DNA of 64,000 nucleotides from assembly GCA_934636655.1 (NCBI GenBank), contig CAKUAS010000003.1, positions 1 to 64,000 of the forward strand, written 5' to 3'. Below the pieces are notes generated by a model that had not been told where the DNA came from, did no database searches, and saw only the letters and a list, made by a program, of their open reading frames with translations. The number at the start of each line of letters is the position of its first letter. The first letter of the stretch is position 1. Source of the stretch: an uncultured Oscillospiraceae bacterium. Lineage in GTDB: Bacteria > Bacillota > Clostridia > Oscillospirales > Oscillospiraceae. Shown piece after piece: positions 43,021-51,183 of the stretch. Made by a program: the position numbers and the translations under genes.

Positions 43021-44248
43021 GTTTTTCTCGCGTACACAGCTCAAGGCGCTGTCCTGGTGGAGCGACGCATCCCCGCACCGCGAGCTCGACGCCGTCATAT
43101 GCGACGGCGCGGTCCGCTCGGGCAAGACCCTGTGCATGGGCATATCCTTTGCCTGCTGGGCGATGCGGCGCTTTGACGGACAAAGCTTCGGAATATGCGG
43201 CAAGGCAAAAAGCAGCATAAGGCGCAATATGATAGAGCCGCTGCTGCCGGTCCTGCGCGATATCGGCTTTACGGTGCGCGACCTCGTGTCCAAGGGCGTG
43301 ATCGAGATAGGCTACCGCGGGAGGCAAAACCGCTTTTATCTCTTCGGCGGAAAGGATGAGAGCTCAAGCGCGCTCATACAGGGCGTGACGCTGGCGGGAG
43401 CGCTGCTCGACGAGGTCGTTTTGATGCCGCGCTCGTTTGTCGAGCAGGCCTGCGCGCGATGCTCGGTCACCGGCAGCAAGCTGTGGTTCAACTGCAACCC
43501 CGAGAGTCCGCAGCACTGGTTTTACCGCGAGTGGATACAGAGAGCCGATGAGCGGCGTGCGCTGTATATCCACTTTACGCTTGAGGATAATCCCTCGCTG
43601 TCGAAGAAAATAATCGACCGCTATAAAAGAATGTACAGCGGCGATTTCTACAGGCGCTTTATCTTGGGACAGTGGGTGCTGCCGTCGGGCAGGGTTTATG
43701 ACTTCTTTACCGAGGACATGCTGTGCGATGTGCCGGATGGATGCAGTGAATACATCGTATCCTGCGACTATGGCACGAAAAACCCGAGCTCTTTCGGATT
43801 GTGGGGCAAAAGAGGCGAGACGTGGTACCGCTTGCGTGAGTATTACTATGACGGGCGAAAAATGGGGATACAGAAAACCGACGAGGAATACGTCGCGGCG
43901 CTGACGGAGCTGTGCGAAGGCATCACCGTGCAGCGAGTGATAGTCGATCCCTCGGCGGCGAGCTTCATCGAGGCGCTCTCCCGCGCGGGCTTTCGGGTCG
44001 AGAAAGCCGAAAACGACGTGCTGCGCGGCATACGGCTGACGGCATCGTACCTAAAGAGCGGGCGCATTCGCATATGCCGCGGCTGCGACGATGCACTGCG
44101 CGAGTTCTATCAGTATTGCTGGGATGACAGAGCGGACAGAGAGGCACCGGTGAAGCAGAACGATCACGCGATGGACGATATCCGTTATTTTGCCGCAGGC
44201 ATTTCAAAACTTGCGCAGCCCTTGGGCGCTGCGTGGGTAGAAAGGTAG
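43010..44248 (+). CDS. Phage terminase large subunit (PBSX type)
   Basis: A 412-residue packaging motor. Walker A GAVRSGKT at 33-40, Walker B region GALLDEVVLMP at about 138-148, the coupling motif WFNCNPESPQHW and an RNase H-like nuclease domain from about 240 (YIVSCDYGTKNPSSFGLWG, VDPSAASFIEAL, NDHAMDDIRYF). Both ATPase and nuclease aspartates are present, so it looks active. The ATG at 43010 is inside the previous gene. Confidence 0.92.
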   Translation: MTFEFFSRTQLKALSWWSDASPHRELDAVICDGAVRSGKTLCMGISFACWAMRRFDGQSFGICGKAKSSIRRNMIEPLLPVLRDIGFTVRDLVSKGVIEIGYRGRQNRFYLFGGKDESSSALIQGVTLAGALLDEVVLMPRSFVEQACARCSVTGSKLWFNCNPESPQHWFYREWIQRADERRALYIHFTLEDNPSLSKKIIDRYKRMYSGDFYRRFILGQWVLPSGRVYDFFTEDMLCDVPDGCSEYIVSCDYGTKNPSSFGLWGKRGETWYRLREYYYDGRKMGIQKTDEEYVAALTELCEGITVQRVIVDPSAASFIEALSRAGFRVEKAENDVLRGIRLTASYLKSGRIRICRGCDDALREFYQYCWDDRADREAPVKQNDHAMDDIRYFAAGISKLAQPLGAAWVER

Positions 44249-44252
44249 GAAT

Positions 44253-45413
44253 ATGAAACTGTTTTCAAAACAAAAAACGTCGGCGCCGAGGGCGCAGCTT
44301 CGCAGCACGCAGACTCATCCCTTTAACCTCATCGACAGCTATGTGCCGCTCGGCAGTGCCGAAACAAGGCTTTACCGCATGATCCGCGAGGCGGTGCCGG
44401 TGGTGGATGCGGCGATACTCAAGATCGTCAGGCTCTCCGGCGGCTTCGAGGCCCGCTGCGCGGACAAAAAAGCGGAAAGAGAGCTTAATGAGTTTATACG
44501 CACCGTGCCTGTCGGAAGAGGTCAGACGGGACTTGAGTTCTTCCTGTCGGCGTATCTGGACTCGATGATAACCTGTGGCAGAGCCGTGGGCGAGATCGTC
44601 GTGAACGGTAACCGGGATATCGCCGCCGTCATATGCGGAAACGTTGCCGACGTGCAGATACGCGAAGGGAAGACCCCGCTGGACTTCGAGCTGTGCGGCG
44701 TTTCCGACACAGGCTGCATCGTGCCGTTCCGGTACCAGAACCTTCTGCTGTTTACGCCGTTTAACCCCGAGGCCGACTCGCCCTACGGCGTTTCGATGCT
44801 CAGGAGCATGCCGTTTCTGTGCGGGATACTCCTGAAGATCTATCAGTCCATAGGCCAGAACTGGGAGCGCGCCGGAAACGTGCGCTTTGCGGTCGTGTAT
44901 AAGCCGCAGGGCGACGCGCTCGACAGGTTTTCGGCTCAGGAGAGGGCGCAGCAGATAGCAACGCAGTGGTCAGAGGCCATGCAAAGCGGAAAGTCGGGCT
45001 CGGTACGCGACTTCGTTGCCGTCGGCGATGTCGATATCAAGGTCATCGGCGCGGATAATCAGATACTTGACAGCGAGGTGCCCGTGCGGCAGATACTCGA
45101 GCAGCTCATTGCGCGCACCGGCATACCGCCGTTCCTGTTGGGCCTCAACTGGTCGACGACCGAGCGCATGAGCGCCCAGCAGGCAGACCTCATGACAAGC
45201 GAGCTGAACGCCATACGCCGCTCGGTTACACCCGTTATCGAGAAGATCTGCCGCATGTGGCTGAATATGCACGGCTACGCGACGACGCTCGACATCGAGT
45301 GGGAGGCGATCAACCTTCAGGATGAGGTCGAGGAGGCCAAGGCTGCGCTTTATCTTGCGCAGAGAGACAAAATCTATTGGGAAGAAGGAAAAAGCAAGAA
45401 TGAAGATCATTAA
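44253..45413 (+). CDS. Phage portal protein
   Basis: A 386-residue portal: the ring through which DNA enters the head. Features: an N-terminal helical part, SPYGVSMLRSMPFLCGILLK, the crown helix region, IPPFLLGLNWSTTERMSAQQ and a C-terminal EVEEAKAALYLAQRDKIYWE segment. Order after the terminase confirms the call. Confidence 0.88.
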   Translation: MKLFSKQKTSAPRAQLRSTQTHPFNLIDSYVPLGSAETRLYRMIREAVPVVDAAILKIVRLSGGFEARCADKKAERELNEFIRTVPVGRGQTGLEFFLSAYLDSMITCGRAVGEIVVNGNRDIAAVICGNVADVQIREGKTPLDFELCGVSDTGCIVPFRYQNLLLFTPFNPEADSPYGVSMLRSMPFLCGILLKIYQSIGQNWERAGNVRFAVVYKPQGDALDRFSAQERAQQIATQWSEAMQSGKSGSVRDFVAVGDVDIKVIGADNQILDSEVPVRQILEQLIARTGIPPFLLGLNWSTTERMSAQQADLMTSELNAIRRSVTPVIEKICRMWLNMHGYATTLDIEWEAINLQDEVEEAKAALYLAQRDKIYWEEGKSKNEDH

Positions 45414-46293
45414 GGACGGCTCGGCATCGGGCTCAGCGTGTACGCCTCAGGAGCTGCAGGCGATAAACGCCTTTGCAAAGACTCAGCTTACGGCCGATGA
45501 GGTCTACACCTTTCAGGTGCTGCTGTGCGATAACGAGGTAGACCGCGACTTCGAGCGCTTTTCGGTGTCAACGCTCCGCGAGCTGAGCGAGCTTTTCGTC
45601 GGCGCGACGGGTATCTGCGACCATGACTGGCGCAGTGAAAACCAGGTCGCGCGCATTTACAGGACGGAGCTCGTCACCGAAAAGGGCAAAACCACCTCGT
45701 GCGGCGAGGCGTACACCTATCTCAAGGGCTTTGCGTACATGCTGCGTACCGAGGCAAATGCCGATCTCATCGCTCAGGTAGACGGCGGCATCAAACGCGA
45801 AACGAGCATCGGCTGCTCCGTCGCAAAGAGCGTTTGCAGTATATGCGGCGCGGAAATGGGTACATGCAGCCATGAAAAGGGCAAGGTCTACAGCGGAGAG
45901 ATATGCTGCGCGGTGCTCACCGGCGCTGTTGACGCCTACGAGTGGAGCTTTGTCGCCGTTCCGGCTCAGAGAAGCGCAGGAGTCATAAAGAGCTTTGTCG
46001 AAAGCGAGGCCGGACGCGGCTATAAGGCCGAGTTCGACGCGCTGGAAAAATCGGCGCAGCTCGGCAGAAAATATCTCGATTCGCTCAGAAGCGAGGTGCT
46101 CCGACTCTGCCTTGTGTGCGATGAGAAAATGCACCCGGCTCTTGAAAAAAGCGTGTCGGCCATGGAAGAGCCCGAGCTTATAAAGCTCAAGGACGCGTTT
46201 GAGGAAGCATCACAGAAGCTTTATCCGCCGCTGACCCAGCTTCCGGGCAGAGGCGAAGTCACCGCATTTTCCGGTGAAGAATACATTATTTGA
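45400..46293 (+). CDS. Putative prohead protease with Cys-rich insert
   Basis: A 297-residue protein. VDRDFERFSVSTLRELSELF, a histidine in GICDHDW (H75), IKRETSIGCSV with S136, and DAYEWSFVAVPAQRSAGV match the layout of S78-type prohead serine proteases, which mature the capsid. Between the serine and the last motif is an insert with CSICG (C146, C149), C156, H158 and C169-C170 that could bind zinc; I do not recall this in the family. The C-terminal 100 residues are helical and could be scaffold. It overlaps the portal gene. Confidence 0.72.
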   Translation: MKIIKDGSASGSACTPQELQAINAFAKTQLTADEVYTFQVLLCDNEVDRDFERFSVSTLRELSELFVGATGICDHDWRSENQVARIYRTELVTEKGKTTSCGEAYTYLKGFAYMLRTEANADLIAQVDGGIKRETSIGCSVAKSVCSICGAEMGTCSHEKGKVYSGEICCAVLTGAVDAYEWSFVAVPAQRSAGVIKSFVESEAGRGYKAEFDALEKSAQLGRKYLDSLRSEVLRLCLVCDEKMHPALEKSVSAMEEPELIKLKDAFEEASQKLYPPLTQLPGRGEVTAFSGEEYII

Positions 46294-46314
46294 TCTTAGA
46301 TCAGGAGGAGAAAA

Positions 46315-46659
46315 ATGAAAGTTAGTTTTGAAGGCATCGGAGAGCAGGTGCTCTCCTTCAGCAAGGCAAGCGACGTAACGAAGGGAGCTATCGTAAAAAT
46401 GAGCGCGAACAGCACCGTAAAGGCCTGCTCGGCAGGCGACCGCTTCATGGGCGTATGCATCGCGGCAGGCGACAGCTTTGCCGAGGTAAAGACCGCGGGC
46501 TATGTTGAGCTCGGCTACACCGATGATGCTCCCGCCGTCGGCTACGCAAAGCTTGCAGCGTCTACAGCCGGCAAGGTCAAGGCCGTCACCACCGGCGGCG
46601 CCGAGTACCTCGTCATCAAGGTAGATACTACCGCCGGTACAGTCGGCTTTATCATGTAA
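46315..46659 (+). CDS. Putative capsid decoration protein
   Basis: A 114-residue beta-rich protein (MKVSFEGIGEQVLSFSKASD, GDRFMGVCIAAGDSFAEVKT, GYVELGY) with the low-complexity Ala/Gly/Thr character of head decoration (DUF2190-like) proteins. Position directly before the major capsid gene supports this. GGAGGAG precedes the ATG. Confidence 0.7.
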   Translation: MKVSFEGIGEQVLSFSKASDVTKGAIVKMSANSTVKACSAGDRFMGVCIAAGDSFAEVKTAGYVELGYTDDAPAVGYAKLAASTAGKVKAVTTGGAEYLVIKVDTTAGTVGFIM

Positions 46660-46672
46660 GGAGGAAACGATC

Positions 46673-47704
46673 ATGGCATACAATTTTAACGAGATCAGAC
46701 TTGAAAAGGGCATGTATTCCGAGCGCGGCAAGACCTTTGAGCAGACCCTCGAAGCGCTCGACCCCAACGAAAACTATAAGGGCACTCCCTATGAGGGCCT
46801 CGACGCGTTCCAGCGTCAGCTCAAGAGATTCGATATCAAGGTGCGCGGCGCGGGCAGCGACGTTGTCGAGAAATTTTTCTCCACCTCAGAGTCCGCCGTA
46901 CTGTTTCCCGAGTACGTCTCGCGAAGCGTAAAGGCGGGTATGGAGGAGGGAAATATACTGCCCTCAATAACCGCGACCGTCACCCGCTTTGACGGCATGG
47001 ACTACCGCTCAATCTACTCGGCGGCATCCGAGGATGATAAGAGCCTGCGTTATGTCGGCGAGGGCGCTGCGATCCCCCAGACCGAGGTCAAAGCATCCGA
47101 CAACCTTGTGAGCCTCAAAAAGCGCGGCAGAATGCTCGTTGCATCCTATGAAGCCATCCGCTTCCAGCGCCTTGACCTGTTTTCCGTTATGCTCCGTCAG
47201 ATCGGCAATCAGATCATGCGCATGCACCTTGAGGATGCCATCGATGTTATAAGAAACGGCGACGGCAACTCCAACAGCGCGGCGGCCTACGCCGTCGGCG
47301 ATACTATCATCGGCGGCACTGCCGGCGCTTTGAGCTATGGCGAGCTGCTCAACTTCTGGAACACCTTTGATCCCTACACTATGAACACCATGCTTGCGTC
47401 ACCTGACGTGATGATGAAGATACTCAAGTGCTCCGAGTTCCAGAACCCCCTGTCGGGACTGAACTTTCAGGGCACCGGCGAGCCCGGCAATCCCCTCGGC
47501 GCAAAGCTCGTCCGCTGCTCTGCAATGCCCTCGGGAACCGTCATCGGCCTGGACAAGGGCTACGCTCTTGAAATGGTCACCGCGGGTGACGTTAACGTCG
47601 AATACGACAGGCTCATCGACCGCCAGCTCGAACGTGCGGCCATTACCAGCATCTCCGGCTTTGCAAAGCTCTATACCGAGGCATCCAAGGTGCTGACCGT
47701 TTGA
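46673..47704 (+). CDS. Major capsid protein (HK97 fold)
   Basis: A 343-residue protein. An N-terminal helical part (about 1-60) precedes the E-loop and P-domain region; FFSTSESAVLFPEYVSRSV and LLNFWNTFDPYTMNTMLASP, ERAAITSISGFAKLYTEA fit an HK97-type capsid. No obvious cleavable scaffold beyond the first 60 residues. It is preceded by AAGGAGGAAACG and followed by a terminator. Confidence 0.85.
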   Translation: MAYNFNEIRLEKGMYSERGKTFEQTLEALDPNENYKGTPYEGLDAFQRQLKRFDIKVRGAGSDVVEKFFSTSESAVLFPEYVSRSVKAGMEEGNILPSITATVTRFDGMDYRSIYSAASEDDKSLRYVGEGAAIPQTEVKASDNLVSLKKRGRMLVASYEAIRFQRLDLFSVMLRQIGNQIMRMHLEDAIDVIRNGDGNSNSAAAYAVGDTIIGGTAGALSYGELLNFWNTFDPYTMNTMLASPDVMMKILKCSEFQNPLSGLNFQGTGEPGNPLGAKLVRCSAMPSGTVIGLDKGYALEMVTAGDVNVEYDRLIDRQLERAAITSISGFAKLYTEASKVLTV

Positions 47705-47714
47705 TAAAAAATAA

Positions 47715-47745
47715 GGAGACGGGAATCTTATCCCGTCTCCGTTTT
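47715..47745 (+). terminator. Internal terminator after the capsid gene
   Basis: GGAGACGGGA-ATCTTA-TCCCGTCTCC stem then GTTTT, placed between the capsid gene and the connector genes; likely partial, to give more capsid than connector. Confidence 0.75.
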
Positions 47746-47758
47746 CAGGAGGTATTCA

Positions 47759-48130
47759 ATGTCATATACGGATATGGACATAGAAATGAAGGCACTGAGT
47801 ATGCTCGGGTCGAATGTTCCGGATGAGGACGCAGTTATGCTGCGCACGGTCTGCGCCGCTGCTGCCGCAGAACTCGAATGCAGGCTGCGCCGCGGAGTTT
47901 CAAGCGATGATATGACCGACTTGTTCACAACGGCGGCCGGTATGCTGGCGATATCCATGTACATGGAACTCGGCTCTGCGCACTCGGGCGGAGTCAGCGG
48001 CTTTATGGCAGGCAAGCTCTCGGTGCAGCTCGGCGGATCGTCCGCAGCGTCGCTCAGAAAAAGCGCCGAGACGATGCTGGGCGCGTATCTCGACAACGGC
48101 GGCTTTGAATTTGTGGGGGTGCAGGGATGA
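47759..48130 (+). CDS. Putative head-tail connector protein
   Basis: A 123-residue helical protein (MDIEMKALSMLGSNVPDEDA, FTTAAGMLAISMYMEL) of the gp6/gp15-like connector type, placed right after the capsid. CAGGAGG precedes the ATG. Function from position and fold impression. Confidence 0.6.
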   Translation: MSYTDMDIEMKALSMLGSNVPDEDAVMLRTVCAAAAAELECRLRRGVSSDDMTDLFTTAAGMLAISMYMELGSAHSGGVSGFMAGKLSVQLGGSSAASLRKSAETMLGAYLDNGGFEFVGVQG

Positions 48131-48438
48131 CGATAACAAATAGATTGCTGCACAACTACGGTGAGGCCGTCACCATAGGTTTAAACGAGGGCAGGGGCTT
48201 TATATCCTGCCTTGACCCCGACGATGCGCAGATACATAAAACGCAGCTCGCGCCGGGCGTGACGAACAACTCAAAATACCGGCTCATAACCGACGCAGAG
48301 GGTATAACCGAGGGCGACTGCGTCACTGCAGCGGGGAGGAGCTACGTTGTTCTGCGCGTCGAGCCTGTGCGTATATTCGGGGCGTTTTCGCACAACGAGT
48401 GTATCCTCAAGCTGAAAGGAGGCGGGATGAATGCTTGA
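48127..48438 (+). CDS. Putative head-tail joining protein
   Basis: A 103-residue beta-rich protein (NYGEAVTIGLNEGRGFISCL, GDCVTAAGRSYVVLRVEPVR) resembling stopper/head-closure proteins. Four-base overlap with the previous gene. Confidence 0.58.
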   Translation: MTITNRLLHNYGEAVTIGLNEGRGFISCLDPDDAQIHKTQLAPGVTNNSKYRLITDAEGITEGDCVTAAGRSYVVLRVEPVRIFGAFSHNECILKLKGGGMNA

Positions 48439-48901
48439 AACGATAGCCGCCGCAGTCGCCGAGACGCTAAGAAGCGCCGATATAAACGCGGTCACGGCCT
48501 TCACGGCAGATGAGCTCGATACCTCCGCACCTTTTGTGTGCGTGGGGCTGCAGTCGGCGAAAATTACTTCGGCAGGCCTCGGAAATTACATAGGCATTTG
48601 CAGTGAGGACGGCCAAGTCAGGGAAATGTACGGCGAAAAGGCCGATATAGTCCTCAACCTGGATGTTTACAGTCCGGCTTCGGAGAATGAAAAGTGCTCG
48701 GAATTTTCAGATGCCGTGAGGCATGCGCTCCGCAGTGTCGACGAAATGTCGGTCACGGAGTTTTCCTTCGGCGAAGTAAAATACGACGGCGACAGCCGCA
48801 TGCTGCGTTCTCGCTGTTTGGCAAAAGCATGTGTTTATCTCGTGCGTGAGAAGCTCGGCAGCTCGCTTTCGGAATACAGCATAGGGGAGGGCGAAAAATG
48901 A
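48431..48901 (+). CDS. Putative tail-completion/terminator protein
   Basis: A 156-residue alpha/beta protein (MLETIAAAVAETLRSADINA ... YGEKADIVLNLDVYSPASEN ... FSDAVRHALRSV) with the pattern of tail terminator proteins that cap the tail tube, although no tube gene is present. Overlaps neighbours by 8 and 4 bases. Confidence 0.55.
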   Translation: MLETIAAAVAETLRSADINAVTAFTADELDTSAPFVCVGLQSAKITSAGLGNYIGICSEDGQVREMYGEKADIVLNLDVYSPASENEKCSEFSDAVRHALRSVDEMSVTEFSFGEVKYDGDSRMLRSRCLAKACVYLVREKLGSSLSEYSIGEGEK

Positions 48902-49269
48902 ACATGATAAAGGCATACTCCTCGAATGCTGCGAAGGTCGGCGTTGACGGAGTTCCGCTGGGCGGCGTGACTCTTGCAGAGGAATACGAGAGCTATTCCG
49001 AGTACCCGGTGCTCGGGTTCGGAGACTCGTGTCCGAGCGCGATCCTCACCTTTGACAGAAAATACGGGGTTGTACTCGAACGCGAGGTGTCCGTCGGCGA
49101 CGGTGTCAGATTTGATAATATCGGGCAGTTCGAGCTTCAGGTAGGCGGCAGGCTTTATAGCGGCTGCCGCTGTACCGAGCTTAAAAAAATCAGAAAGCCC
49201 GACGGGTCCGAGAGAGAAAAAATAACGATCCTTGCATTGAACCGTCAGGAGGTGTCCGGCAATGAATAA
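48898..49269 (+). CDS. Unknown small structural protein of the cluster
   Basis: A 123-residue beta-rich protein (GDGVRFDNIGQFELQVGGRL, YSGCRCTELKKIRKPDGSER). I do not recognise it. It occupies the place where a tail tube gene would be expected but is short; it could be a reduced tube or an adaptor. Confidence 0.6.
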   Translation: MNMIKAYSSNAAKVGVDGVPLGGVTLAEEYESYSEYPVLGFGDSCPSAILTFDRKYGVVLEREVSVGDGVRFDNIGQFELQVGGRLYSGCRCTELKKIRKPDGSEREKITILALNRQEVSGNE

Positions 49270-49432
49270 CGAGGGCGAAATGGCGGGTGTCCGCGCGTAC
49301 ACTCCGGATGAAAACGGAGTCAATTTCGATGAGCAGCAGCTTTTTATAGTGCGGCGGCGCGATATGTCGTTTTTATCCGACTACTTCCGCCGCGACGCGC
49401 GAAGATACGATAACGGCTTCGAGCTGTATTAG
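49262..49432 (+). CDS. Small unknown protein of the cluster
   Basis: A 56-residue frame, MNNEGEMAGVRAYTPDENGV at its start and an RRRD...YFRRDARRYD basic end. GGAGGTG lies before the ATG and the stop overlaps the next ribosome site (TAGGAGG). Tight packing argues it is real. Confidence 0.65.
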   Translation: MNNEGEMAGVRAYTPDENGVNFDEQQLFIVRRRDMSFLSDYFRRDARRYDNGFELY

Positions 49433-49443
49433 GAGGGGTAAAC

Positions 49444-50013
49444 ATGCTTGCACCAATGCAATACCGAAACTTTGTGTGGCCGAACAATCCCAGAGTATTT
49501 GAAGTAAAATACCGCCGCACGCTGCATAGCTATAAGCTGCCGTTTTCCGGCTACGTCGTGCAGAATCTGGGGCTACAAAACAAGATAATACGCGGCGAGG
49601 GCGAGTTCGTAGGCCCGCAGGCTTATGAAAACTTCCGAAAGCTCGCCGCGCTTTTTGAGGAAAATAAGGGCGGAAAGCTCGTGCATCCCGTGTGGCCTAC
49701 GATGCGCGCATACTTTGCTTCCCTCAGTCTCAAGCAGGAGCCGAAGGAGGACTATATAAGCTACAGCTTTGAGTTCTGGGAATACGTCGGTTCTGCATTT
49801 GAGGACTCGTCCGAGGCCATAGACGACACCGACTACGGCAGTCCTGTCTCAGACATAAGCCGCGTTCGATATTACAGCGCGGGCGAGAACGATACCCTGC
49901 GCGGGATATCGCAGCTCAAGGGCGTCGCGCTGACGGTGCTTATGGAGCTCAATCCCGAGATAACAAGCCCCGACGCCGTCATATCCTACGGCAGGCTCAT
50001 AAGGATAAGGTGA
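49444..50013 (+). CDS. LysM-containing baseplate/tail protein
   Basis: A 189-residue protein. The first 125 residues (YRNFVWPNNPRVFEVKYRRT) resemble N-terminal domains of phage DNA-circularisation/XkdP-type baseplate proteins; residues about 138-188 are one LysM repeat (YYSAGENDTLRGISQLKGVA, NPEI). LysM binds peptidoglycan. Such proteins sit at the tail tip near the hub. Confidence 0.72.
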   Translation: MLAPMQYRNFVWPNNPRVFEVKYRRTLHSYKLPFSGYVVQNLGLQNKIIRGEGEFVGPQAYENFRKLAALFEENKGGKLVHPVWPTMRAYFASLSLKQEPKEDYISYSFEFWEYVGSAFEDSSEAIDDTDYGSPVSDISRVRYYSAGENDTLRGISQLKGVALTVLMELNPEITSPDAVISYGRLIRIR

Positions 50014-50017
50014 CGCG

Positions 50018-50950
50018 ATGAAGGGCTATATCATGGATAAGGACGGCGTGTCAACGCCTCTGCCGGAGTTTTTGTCGTGGGACGTGTGCCACGGCATGGG
50101 CGAGCCCTGCGACTGGTTCGAGGTGAGCTTTATATATTACAGCGCCCAGCTTCCGAAGCTTCAGACAGCGTGCGCCTTCCGTGCTACGCACAACAGCGCG
50201 GTCGTTTTCAGCGGCGTTGTGGACGAATACAGCATCAGCATAGACGAAAAAGGCTCGGTAGTGACGCTCTCGGGGCGCTCGAAGGCGGCACTGCTTCTGG
50301 ATAACGAGCTTCCGGCGCAGGAATATGCAGCGCTCAGCAGCGCCGGGGCCGTGAGCGGCTTTGTATCGCCCTACGGCATAAGCGGCGTTGTCACAGGCTC
50401 CGGCGTCACGCTCAACGGCTTTTCCGTCCGCACCGGCGAGAGCGCGTGGAGCGCCTTAAAGCGCTTCTGCCGCTACGCATGGGAAACAACTCCGTTTTTT
50501 TCAAGGGACGGAACGCTTATATTAAACGGGCGTTCCGGAAATACGATAAGCGTCGATGCTTCAAAGGACGCTTCAAGCATAGCCATGTGCGATGAGCGCT
50601 ACGGCATAATATCGGACATAAGCGTCTGCAACCGAGTCACCGGCGCAAGCTACACCGCGAGCAATGCGGCTTTCACCGCGCTTGGCGGCAAGTGCCACCG
50701 CGAGATGACCGTTCCCAAAACCACAGGAGCGGATGCGGTGAGGTACACGGCGGCGTATCAGATCGCCGAATCGCAGCGCGGAAAGAAATGCGTAAAGCTT
50801 ACGCTTACAAAGCAGTTTGCCTGCTTCCCCGGTGACAGGGTGAGCCTCAGCGCCGCCAAGCTCGGCCTGAGCGGAGTGTTCACCGTTGTGTCGTCGCACT
50901 GCTGGGCCGACTCCCTGAGCGCCGGAACTATCGTTACACTGGAGGTGTGA
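50018..50950 (+). CDS. Baseplate hub protein (gpD-like)
   Basis: A 310-residue protein of the late-control gpD/XkdQ type: CHGMGEPCDWFEVSFIY, VVDEYSISIDEKGSVVTLSG, AWSALKRFCRYAWETTPFFS and CFPGDRVSLSAAKLG. It forms the hub carrying the spike. Sits 4 nt after the LysM gene. Confidence 0.75.
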   Translation: MKGYIMDKDGVSTPLPEFLSWDVCHGMGEPCDWFEVSFIYYSAQLPKLQTACAFRATHNSAVVFSGVVDEYSISIDEKGSVVTLSGRSKAALLLDNELPAQEYAALSSAGAVSGFVSPYGISGVVTGSGVTLNGFSVRTGESAWSALKRFCRYAWETTPFFSRDGTLILNGRSGNTISVDASKDASSIAMCDERYGIISDISVCNRVTGASYTASNAAFTALGGKCHREMTVPKTTGADAVRYTAAYQIAESQRGKKCVKLTLTKQFACFPGDRVSLSAAKLGLSGVFTVVSSHCWADSLSAGTIVTLEV

Positions 50951-50952
50951 GA

Positions 50953-51126
50953 ATGTGGCTGTCGGAAATTAAAAGAAAAGCAGAACCGACGGGTACGCTT
51001 CCGGATATAAGCGTCAACTCCGCCGGCGATATAAATCTTGAGACTGCCGCGGCGCGCATCTGTATCAAAAACAGCGGAGAGATAGTCATCGAGGGCACGG
51101 TCACCGTAAACGGCAAGGCAATATAA
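50953..51126 (+). CDS. Mini spike-like beta-repeat protein
   Basis: A 57-residue frame whose second half has repeating beta strands (INLETAAARICIKNSGEIVI, EGTVTVNGKAI), like the end of a gp5/VgrG spike helix. It begins two bases after the hub stop and is followed by a terminator, so it ends the cluster. Confidence 0.65.
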   Translation: MWLSEIKRKAEPTGTLPDISVNSAGDINLETAAARICIKNSGEIVIEGTVTVNGKAI

Positions 51127-51130
51127 AGTG

Positions 51131-51166
51131 AAAAACGAGCGTACCAAACGGTACGCTCGTTTTGTT
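51131..51166. terminator. Terminator closing the capsid cluster
   Basis: ACGAGCGTACC-AAAC-GGTACGCTCGT stem with A-run before and TTTTGTT after; shared with convergent gdhA. Confidence 0.88.
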
Positions 51167-51183
51167 AACTTAGCTTATAAGGA

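Larger units (their letters stand above)
42703..51126 (+). mobile_element. Phage-derived packaging, head and baseplate gene cluster
   Basis: Fourteen tightly packed same-strand genes, in canonical tailed-phage order: small and large terminase, portal, protease, decoration, capsid, connector/completion proteins, LysM baseplate protein, hub and spike. No integrase, repressor, replication, tail tube, sheath, tape measure, holin or endolysin genes are seen in or next to it, and no att repeats. Codon habits look like the host genes. The reading frames are all intact. This fits a domesticated particle or gene-transfer-agent-like cluster better than a decaying prophage; that reading is inference. 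Confidence 0.75.
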
